From Candidatus Bathyarchaeota archaeon (lineage in GTDB: Archaea; Thermoproteota; Bathyarchaeia; TCS64), in the NCBI GenBank assembly GCA_016934355.1, contig JAFGTA010000083.1:1-17301 (forward strand): a stretch of 17,301 nucleotides of DNA. The letters are read 5' to 3'. The notes beneath the pieces are model-generated. The model was not told the DNA's origin, made no database searches, and was given only the letters and a program-made list of their open reading frames with translations. The position numbers were made by a program, and so were the translations under genes. Positions 11,919 through 17,301 of this stretch are shown here, piece by piece. How positions within the stretch are numbered: the stretch's first letter is position 1; each line of letters starts with the position of its first letter.

Positions 11919-14240
11919 CATCACACTTGCGAGGGCTACACAGACTTGGCCTAAGGCTGTTCCCCCGTCTCCCGGAGGCACATGTGTATTATAAAGTACT
12001 TCTAAACCAGCTTCTCTCAGATAGCTAGATACTTTTCTTGTTATGTAGTCGTTGACGAAAACACCACCTGATAGACCGACTTTCTGGATTCCCGTATCCT
12101 CAGATGCCTTTGTAGCAATATCTGATACGCCTTCTGCGATATATTTCTGACTAAAAGCCGCAATATCCTGTTTTTTATGACTATTTAATATTTTTGTTAA
12201 GAAATAGAGTGTATTAGACGTATTAAGTGTGTATATGCCATTATTTTGACTGAGATCAACGTCAAATTCTATGGCTTCAGGGTTTCCTTGAGTCGCTAAG
12301 GCTTCGAGTCTCATGGCTGGTTCGCCTTCATATGTTCTATGGTACGTCAAACCCAGTAACGCAGCCACAGCGTCTAGAAATCGACCCGAGCTTGATGTTC
12401 TAAGTGTCTGAGGATCGCTTGAACGCTTTAAAATGACTTCTAACTCCTGTTTTCCATGTGGTAGCGCATCTTTTACGTGATTTTGTGTGATATCACGTAT
12501 AATATCACCTGTGACGGCGTTGCTGAGACCCGCTACAAGCATTCTGTAAGGGTGGTATGCACATAGGTCTCCGCCCGGCATGGGTAGGTTTTCTAGGTGT
12601 CCAAGCCTCTCGAAGCCGTTATAAGCCGATTTTAGTATCTCTCCACCCCAAATTTGCCTATCTGACCCGTATCCTGCGCCGTCCAGTGCGATTCCGAGTA
12701 TTTCCTCGTCCCTAGGAATCATGTTTTCGGACATAACAGACACTATGTGGGCGTGATGGTGCTGTGACCTGACCAGCGTCACACCCGTGTCCTGTGATAT
12801 CACTTCGGCCATCTGTGACGTCATATACTGTGGGTGGAGGTCACACCCCATCACATCGGGGTTACGTGTGATGTTAAGCAGGTCACGCATGTTTTGGATG
12901 GCTTGCTCCTCAACTTGAAGTCCTTCCAGCGTGTCTATGTCGCCAAGGTACTGGGTCATGAACACCTTGCCGTTGGATGCTATTGCGGCGGCGTTTCTGA
13001 GTTCAGCGCCTACCGCTACTCCTATTCCTTTTTTAAAAGGGATATCAATCGGCTCCGGAACGTACCCTCGGGAGCGTCTGGTGAACGCTGAGCGTCCGTT
13101 GATAACCCTGAGAACAGAGTCGTCGCTCCTGTTCACGATCTTCCTGTTGTGCAGCAGATAGTAGTCGGCTATGCCGGCGAGTTCATCGAACGCCGCCTCG
13201 TTTGAGATAGCCATTGGGAGCCCTTTCTTGTTGCCGCTGGTCATCACAAGCGCGGGCTCACCGAGATGCTTGAAGAGCATCGTCTGAATACCCGAATAAG
13301 GAAGCATCACGCCAACCCTGTCGAGACCGGGGGCCACAAGCTCCGAGATGACTCTGTCCCTCTTCTTAAGCAGGACTATGGGCTTCCTCCAGGAATGGAT
13401 GATGCGGTCCTCGTCACCATCGAGGCTTGCGTAGGTTCTAACGGCATCCAGGTTAGGGGACATCAACGCGAAGGGCTGGTAAGGTCGGCTCTTTCTTCTC
13501 CTAAACTCTTCGAGAACGTCGTCCCTAGTAGCGAGCGAGGCGAGGTGTATGCCACCGATACCTTTCACAGCCACTATGCCGCCGTCTAGAAGATACCTAG
13601 CCGTCTCCTTGAACACGTCGTCTGTTTCAATGGGTTTACCGCCTGCGTCATGGAGGCTCATGGATGGGCCGCAGAGTCTGCACGTGATGCCCTGGGCGTC
13701 GAACCTCCTGTCCATGGGGTCATAGTAGTCGCTGCGGCAGTGCTCGCACATGGGGAACTCGTGCATGTGGGTCCTCTCACGGTCGTAGGGTAGAGATCGG
13801 ACAGACGTGAACCTGGGGCCACACCATGCACAGGCTGTGAACGGGTAGTCGTGCCACCTGCTTCCCGGGGTAGCCATGTCCTGTAGGCACTGGGGGCATA
13901 TCCCTATGTCGGGCGGGTAGATGCCTGAGGCCACCTTTCCCCTTGTTTGGCTCTTGTCTATGATGAATACTTTGAACCTGCCACGGTACGGCCTGTACTC
14001 GTGGGTTATGCCCTCGATCTCGGAGACCTCTGGGGCTTCGTTCTGCACGTCCCTGAGGAACCGCTTGATCCGGTTTTCCTCGCCTTCGACTATTATCTCG
14101 ACTCCGGCGTCGCCGAGGTTTATCACGTAGCCTAGGAGGCCGTTGCGCACAGCCATGCGGTAGATGAACGGCCTGAAGCCCACTCCCTGGACCCTGCCCG
14201 TGATGTTTATCTTGGCCTCCACTCTTTCGCCGGAACTCAA
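11916..14240 (-). CDS. hypF: Carbamoyltransferase HypF, [NiFe]-hydrogenase maturation
   Basis: Converts carbamoyl phosphate and ATP to a carbamoyl group passed to HypE, the source of the cyanide ligands of [NiFe]-hydrogenases. All domains are present in 774 aa: acylphosphatase (GRVQGVGFRPF, 15-25); zinc fingers with CxxC pairs at 115/118, 137/140, 165/168 and 187/190; YrdC-like adenylating domain (about 205-390, KGIGGIHLA); and Kae1-like domain (about 405-774) with HHHAH (494-498), LDGAGYGSDRQIWGGE (519-534) and GLSGGVFVND. The start is TTG 14240, preceded by a TTTAAATT box 28-35 bp upstream. No other hyp or hydrogenase gene is in the window. The 3' half is notably more AT-rich than the 5' half and holds two clusters of GTGA/TCAC elements. 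Confidence 0.95.
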   Translation of the reverse strand: MSSGERVEAKINITGRVQGVGFRPFIYRMAVRNGLLGYVINLGDAGVEIIVEGEENRIKRFLRDVQNEAPEVSEIEGITHEYRPYRGRFKVFIIDKSQTRGKVASGIYPPDIGICPQCLQDMATPGSRWHDYPFTACAWCGPRFTSVRSLPYDRERTHMHEFPMCEHCRSDYYDPMDRRFDAQGITCRLCGPSMSLHDAGGKPIETDDVFKETARYLLDGGIVAVKGIGGIHLASLATRDDVLEEFRRRKSRPYQPFALMSPNLDAVRTYASLDGDEDRIIHSWRKPIVLLKKRDRVISELVAPGLDRVGVMLPYSGIQTMLFKHLGEPALVMTSGNKKGLPMAISNEAAFDELAGIADYYLLHNRKIVNRSDDSVLRVINGRSAFTRRSRGYVPEPIDIPFKKGIGVAVGAELRNAAAIASNGKVFMTQYLGDIDTLEGLQVEEQAIQNMRDLLNITRNPDVMGCDLHPQYMTSQMAEVISQDTGVTLVRSQHHHAHIVSVMSENMIPRDEEILGIALDGAGYGSDRQIWGGEILKSAYNGFERLGHLENLPMPGGDLCAYHPYRMLVAGLSNAVTGDIIRDITQNHVKDALPHGKQELEVILKRSSDPQTLRTSSSGRFLDAVAALLGLTYHRTYEGEPAMRLEALATQGNPEAIEFDVDLSQNNGIYTLNTSNTLYFLTKILNSHKKQDIAAFSQKYIAEGVSDIATKASEDTGIQKVGLSGGVFVNDYITRKVSSYLREAGLEVLYNTHVPPGDGGTALGQVCVALASVM
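12477..12514. repeat. GTGATATCAC site and half sites in hypF
   Basis: An exact GTGATATCAC at 12487-12496 is accompanied by GTGA at 12477, TCAC at 12505 and GTGA at 12511, five half sites in 38 bp. The DNA encodes VTGDIIRDITQNHV of HypF, so the pattern is written within codons. Confidence 0.55.
12753..12886. repeat. Dense GTGA/TCAC cluster in hypF
   Basis: Ten GTGA or TCAC tetramers in 134 bp, about one expected. It includes GTGATATCAC (12794-12803) and GTGACGTCAT (12815-12824), whose centres are 21 bp apart, two helical turns. It covers HypF codons for the HHHAH region and upstream MTSQMAEVISQDTGVTLV. Beyond 12890 the density falls to background. Confidence 0.6.
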
Positions 14241-14267
14241 AGTATTCAGTTTTTAGATGTACTGCGT

Positions 14268-14275
14268 AATTTAAA
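14268..14275 (-). promoter_or_regulatory. TATA box of hypF
   Basis: Minus-strand TTTAAATT lies 28-35 bp upstream of the TTG start at 14240, so transcription would begin only a few nucleotides before it. Confidence 0.5.
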
Positions 14276-14306
14276 CTCTGAGCATGCAAACGCGTACAAC
14301 AACGCG

Positions 14307-14345
14307 AACAATCCAGTCCTGTATGGATTGTTTACTTGTAAACAA
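14307..14345. repeat. Two overlapping inverted repeats between hypF and the wHTH gene
   Basis: AACAATCCA (14307-14315) pairs with TGGATTGTT (14324-14332) around an 8-nt loop. The second arm overlaps another inverted repeat, TTGTTTAC (14328-14335) with GTAAACAA (14338-14345), separated by 2 nt. The two structures share bases and are mutually exclusive. They sit between divergent promoters: the hypF TATA box at 14268-14275 and a GTAAAAAA box at about 14367-14374 for the plus-strand gene. They may be operators rather than RNA structures. Confidence 0.45.
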
Positions 14346-14406
14346 ATTGTCCCCTGTTCCGAAACCGTAAAAAAGGGAGACCGTGAACCCATTACAGGGA
14401 TAAGAC

Positions 14407-15075
14407 TTGGAGCTAGTGTTCACCACATTCGCCTTGTTCATGGTGACCCTAGCCGCCAGCTACATCTTCTACAAGCGCATAAAGATGGCCCAAGGAGAAT
14501 ACGAGGACAGCAAATCCGCCGTCAGAAACATAACCTCGGGATTCACCCGGCAAGTCAGGAAGATGGAGACCGACATCGGCAGAGTAGAGCGTGAGGCCAG
14601 CCAGGCCCGGTACCTCGCCAACGAGGCCCTCAAGTCGACGCTGGGAGGAAAAGAGGCGACGCTGCAAGGACTCGAGAAGGTAAAGGAACTCTCCAGCAGA
14701 GTGGACGGCATCGAGAACTCCCTCGAGCAGATGAAGACCGACCTAAACAAGCTTGCTACCCAGCCGCGCCCGGCTCCAGCCGCCATGCGTGTAGACGCTC
14801 CCATCCCCGTGCAGGGCGAAGACATACTGCAGCAGCTTACAGACACCGAGATGGAGGTCCTTGAGATGATCGTGGACCTCGGCGAGGGGTCTGTCCCCGA
14901 GATAAGGGATAAGATAGACAGGACACGGGAGCACACAGCGAGGCTGCTGAAGAAGCTGTACGACAAGGGTTTCATAGACAGGAACACGTCGGGGATGCCG
15001 TACAGGTACAGCATCCGTAAGGAGATACGAGACGTCATCCTTGAGCGCAAGGAGCAGGCACCCATCGGCCTCTAG
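14407..15075 (+). CDS. Membrane-anchored coiled-coil protein with C-terminal winged helix
   Basis: A 222-aa protein in three parts. Residues 3-22 (LVFTTFALFMVTLAASYIFY) form one membrane helix. About 25-118 is a long charged coiled coil (for example GKEATLQGLEKVKELSSRVDGIENSLEQMK). After a proline-rich linker (120-135), residues about 140-215 form a MarR/TrmB-like winged helix: LTDTEMEVLEMIVDLGEGSVPEIRDKIDRTREHTARLLKKLYDKGFIDRN. It would tether a DNA-binding domain to the inner face of the membrane. The start is TTG 14407, which gives the complete membrane helix; GTG 14416 is an alternative. It lies 36 bp before the cupin and upstream of the PolD small subunit on the same strand. Domain reading is strong; target and signal are unknown. 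Confidence 0.8.
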   Translation: MELVFTTFALFMVTLAASYIFYKRIKMAQGEYEDSKSAVRNITSGFTRQVRKMETDIGRVEREASQARYLANEALKSTLGGKEATLQGLEKVKELSSRVDGIENSLEQMKTDLNKLATQPRPAPAAMRVDAPIPVQGEDILQQLTDTEMEVLEMIVDLGEGSVPEIRDKIDRTREHTARLLKKLYDKGFIDRNTSGMPYRYSIRKEIRDVILERKEQAPIGL

Positions 15076-15080
15076 AGGCA

Positions 15081-15088
15081 TTCAAATA
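15081..15088 (+). promoter_or_regulatory. TATA box of the cupin-polB transcript
   Basis: TTCAAATA lies at -31 to -24 from ATG 15112, consistent with a leaderless mRNA carrying the cupin and, 10 nt after it, the PolD small subunit. Confidence 0.5.
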
Positions 15089-15111
15089 CCCTGATCACCA
15101 TTACAGGTTCC

Positions 15112-15453
15112 ATGGAAGACACAACCTGGACCAAGGCGCCGAGCTTCGAAGCGGTGCCCGGAGTAAAGATCAGCATCATAGGGAACGGGCACAACGCGTC
15201 CCTCTGCTACATAACCGTTCAGCCTGACGCGGTCGTTGACTGGCACAGCCACCCACACGAGCAGATGGGGACACTTATCTCCGGCAAGGGTGAGCTCAGC
15301 TCCCGGAAGAGGACCGTCAAGGTTGCCCCGGGCTCGGCTTGGCGTTTCCCGCCGGACGAGGAGCACAGGTTCGTCGGCGTGGGCGGAGAGCCCGCCGTGA
15401 TCATCGAGGCGTTCAGCCCACCGAGAGTGGACTACGTCATAAAGGCAAAGTAA
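15112..15453 (+). CDS. Small cupin-domain protein
   Basis: A 113-aa single-domain cupin. Cupin motif 1 is WHSHPHEQMGTLISGKGE (44-61), with H45, H47 and E50 or Q51 as metal ligands. Motif 2 is PGSAWRFPPDEEHRF (73-87), supplying H85. Stand-alone small cupins are metal-binding beta barrels that act as isomerases, dioxygenases or sugar/auxin-type binding proteins; sequence alone does not say which. The start is ATG 15112, with a TATA box at the leaderless position. The PolD small subunit begins 10 nt after its stop, so the two are almost certainly cotranscribed, although no functional link is known to me. Confidence 0.85.
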   Translation: MEDTTWTKAPSFEAVPGVKISIIGNGHNASLCYITVQPDAVVDWHSHPHEQMGTLISGKGELSSRKRTVKVAPGSAWRFPPDEEHRFVGVGGEPAVIIEAFSPPRVDYVIKAK

Positions 15454-15463
15454 ACGATCCACC

Positions 15464-16939
15464 GTGACCCAGGAACTCCAGCCAATCCTCAACAGGGTGA
15501 TACAGCGGGGCTACCAGCTTACTCCGGACGCGTTCGGCCACCTCCAGTCCATGAAGGCTGAGCAGGTGGAAGGCGTCGTTCAGAGGGCTCTCCAGAGGGC
15601 GGAGTCCCAGCCCGAGCTTTTCATTATAGACATGGAGTTTCTGACGGGCGTAGTAGAGGAGCCGAGGATCGCAACCAGGGCACCCGGCGGAGTCAAGCCC
15701 CTCGCCGCCAGGGTAGAGACCAGCCTAGAGGTGCTGCCAGTGGATGAGTCCGCTCCCGAGGGCGACGTCAACGGCTTCATCGACTACTTCAACAGCAGGT
15801 TCAGCCAACTCGAAGCCATACTGAAGAGGCGCATGGACGTGCGGGACGCCATACCCTTGAGCCAGGCGGTTAAGCTCCCTGTGAAGACCAAATTCAAGAC
15901 CATCGGCCTCGTCAGCGGCAAGAGCTTCCGCAGCAACAGGGTATTCCTAGAGCTGGAGGACCCCGAGACATCCATCACCGTTATGGTGTCCGGCGAGGAG
16001 ATCGTGAAAAAGGCCGAGGAGATTCTGAACGACCAGGTCATCTGCGTGGACGGCCTCAAGTACAAGGACGACCTCCTCATCGCAAACGACCTCTACTGGC
16101 CCGACGTCCCCATGCACGACTCGGGGCGAGCCGATGAGCCCGTCTGCGCCATCGTGGTCGGGGACGTACACGTGGGCAGCAAGTACTTCAGGGAAGACCT
16201 CTTCGAGAAGTTCATAAAGTGGATGAACATGGAGCTGGGGCAGCCCGCGTCCAGGGAGCTCGCCAGCCGGGTGAAGTACCTCGTCATCGTGGGCGACCTC
16301 GTGGACGGGATAGGCATATACCCTGACCAGCTCGACGAGCTCACACTAACCACACAGCAGGCCCAGTACGAGGAGGCGGCGCGCCTCCTAGCCCAGTTGC
16401 CCGACTACGTCGAGATCGTAATCATCCCAGGCAACCACGACGCCGTGAGGAGAAGCCTCCCCCAGCCGCCGGTGCCGGAAAGCTACGCCCCCAGCCTCTA
16501 CAAGGACAGGCGTGTGCACATGCTCCCCAACCCCTCGACGATCAGCCTCCACGGGGTAAGGATGCTTCTCGCCCACGGCAAGGCCCTCGACGACATACTG
16601 AGCTCGACGCCTGGCCACGACTTCCACGAGCCCATCAAGGCGATAGAGCTGCTGCTTCGGTGCCGACACGTCGCCCCCATCTACGGTGAGTCCACTCCGC
16701 TGGCTCCCGAGAAGGTTGACAGGCTGGTGATCAGGGACGTCCCAGACGTATTCGTGATGGGGCACATCCACATCTACCAGCATAGGAAGTACAAGGGCAT
16801 CACCCTAATCAGCTCGGGGAGCTTCCAGGATCAGACGCCTTTCCAGAGGCGGATGAAGATAGACCCCACACCCGGCGTCATCTCCGTGTTTAACCTGATG
16901 AACCACCAGAACATACCGCTGGACCTCGAAAGGCTGTAG
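15464..16939 (+). CDS. polB: DNA polymerase D small subunit DP1 (proofreading exonuclease)
   Basis: The 3'-5' proofreading partner of DP2, 491 aa. The N-terminal 220 residues hold a helical region, a low-complexity linker and an OB fold (KTIGLVSGKSF... to VICVDGLKYKDDLLIANDLYWPD). The calcineurin-like phosphoesterase domain has all metal motifs intact: GDVHVG (233-238), GDLVDG (277-282), GNHD (323-326), LAHGKALDD and GHIH (433-436). The tail SSGSFQDQTPFQRRMKIDPTPG is diagnostic of archaeal DP1. Intact ligands predict an active nuclease, unlike the inactive eukaryotic B subunits. Start is GTG 15464, 10 nt after the cupin. Its 3' end overlaps the convergent DUF99 gene by 50 nt. Confidence 0.97.
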   Translation: MTQELQPILNRVIQRGYQLTPDAFGHLQSMKAEQVEGVVQRALQRAESQPELFIIDMEFLTGVVEEPRIATRAPGGVKPLAARVETSLEVLPVDESAPEGDVNGFIDYFNSRFSQLEAILKRRMDVRDAIPLSQAVKLPVKTKFKTIGLVSGKSFRSNRVFLELEDPETSITVMVSGEEIVKKAEEILNDQVICVDGLKYKDDLLIANDLYWPDVPMHDSGRADEPVCAIVVGDVHVGSKYFREDLFEKFIKWMNMELGQPASRELASRVKYLVIVGDLVDGIGIYPDQLDELTLTTQQAQYEEAARLLAQLPDYVEIVIIPGNHDAVRRSLPQPPVPESYAPSLYKDRRVHMLPNPSTISLHGVRMLLAHGKALDDILSSTPGHDFHEPIKAIELLLRCRHVAPIYGESTPLAPEKVDRLVIRDVPDVFVMGHIHIYQHRKYKGITLISSGSFQDQTPFQRRMKIDPTPGVISVFNLMNHQNIPLDLERL

Positions 16940-17301
16940 TGACGCCCTTCGCAACAAGGTCAGCGACCCTCACGCACTCAGGGGTCCTCCCCGTTATAGC
17001 CTGCTCCCTTAGGACGTCCTCCGCGAAAACCGTTGAACAGCCCACGCACTCGTAGTACACCTGCGGGTGATCCCCGATCTTCATACTATGCAGCTCGCCG
17101 AGAGCCTCGTATCGGCCCCACCGCAGACTCCAATCCGGGAAATGTTTACGCAGCGCCTCCCGCGTGGAGTCCATGTCCGGCTCCTCGGCACTGAACACGA
17201 TCACAGGCCGTCCCGTCTCCCTGTAAACACGTTGCACGTCCACCACGTTGAACCCCGCGAACGTGGCGCCGCCCAGTATAACGGCGTCAATCTCCCATGA
17301 A
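16890..17301 (-). CDS. DUF99 family protein, endonuclease dU-like (5' end outside window)
   Basis: Only the C-terminal 136 residues are in view; the N-terminus lies beyond the right edge. The visible start SWEIDAVILGGATFAGFNVVDVQRVYRETGRPVIVFSAEEP matches the DUF99 core (ILGGxTFAGFNVVDxxxVxxxTGxPVIV), related to endonuclease V and proposed to act on deaminated DNA. The end RTPECVRVADLVAKGVTTAF fits the family C-terminus. A GTG at 17246 is an internal codon, not the start. CVGC is a CxxC pair without a visible partner. The stop at 16890 lies inside the PolD small subunit gene, so the convergent genes share 50 nt in different frames. Family is confident; activity is inferred. Confidence 0.82.
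   Translation of the reverse strand, partial: SWEIDAVILGGATFAGFNVVDVQRVYRETGRPVIVFSAEEPDMDSTREALRKHFPDWSLRWGRYEALGELHSMKIGDHPQVYYECVGCSTVFAEDVLREQAITGRTPECVRVADLVAKGVTTAFRGPAVCSGGSSG

Noticed and set aside
10893..12886. CRISPR array
   Set aside because: The repeats are 10-bp palindromes at irregular spacing within genes, without regular long repeats and spacers.
13016..13046. Further GATATC-type palindrome in hypF (TTTTTTAAAAGGGATATCAATC region)
   Set aside because: It lacks the GTGA/TCAC arms and looks like ordinary coding sequence.

Overview
This window is archaeal. It carries both subunits of the archaea-specific replicative polymerase PolD, a multi-OB-fold RPA, Alba, Sec61-beta, an Elf1-type elongation factor and a group II geranylgeranylglyceryl phosphate (GGGP) synthase. 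Several TATA boxes sit 24-31 bp upstream of the start codon, as expected for leaderless archaeal transcripts. PolD together with Elf1 argues against Crenarchaeota and euryarchaea and points to a PolD-bearing TACK lineage (Bathyarchaeia, Aigarchaeota or similar). The lineage call is inference. Most of the window is GC-rich, but about 11.2-12.5 kb is clearly AT-rich.

Layout. At 1-735 (-) is a metallophosphoesterase cut by the left edge. From 817 to 3792 (+) run a fructoselysine-kinase-like PfkB sugar kinase, a SWIM zinc-finger protein with the Sws1/Shu2-type motif, a leaderless 39-aa membrane microprotein missing from ordinary gene calls, and RPA. From 11227 down to 3892 (-) lie NAD synthetase, Elf1, GGGP synthase, PolD large subunit, Sec61-beta, Alba and a class III aminotransferase/racemase. 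At 11441-11908 (+) is a small gene of unknown function, convergent with hypF (11916-14240, -). From 14407 to 16939 (+) run a membrane-tethered winged-helix protein, a cupin and the PolD small subunit. The right edge holds a partial DUF99 gene (-) whose 3' end overlaps the PolD gene.

Functionally this is a DNA replication, repair and chromatin neighbourhood (RPA, PolD large and small subunits, Alba, Sws1-like, DUF99, COG1407-like phosphoesterase) mixed with transcription, secretion, lipid and NAD genes.

The most unusual signal is a cluster of the palindrome GTGATATCAC and relatives (GTGACGTCAC, GTGATATCAT, GTGACGTCAT, loose GTGA/TCAC half sites) confined to about 10.89-12.89 kb. Exact copies lie between the TATA box and start of the unknown 155-aa gene, across the stop codons of that gene and hypF (inside a perfect 18-bp palindrome), and inside hypF. 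Dense half-site clusters are written into the coding sequence of nadE and hypF at nearly equal distances on both sides of the 18-bp palindrome. I propose a multi-site DNA-binding locus, with the 155-aa protein as a candidate binder; this is a hypothesis from sequence alone.
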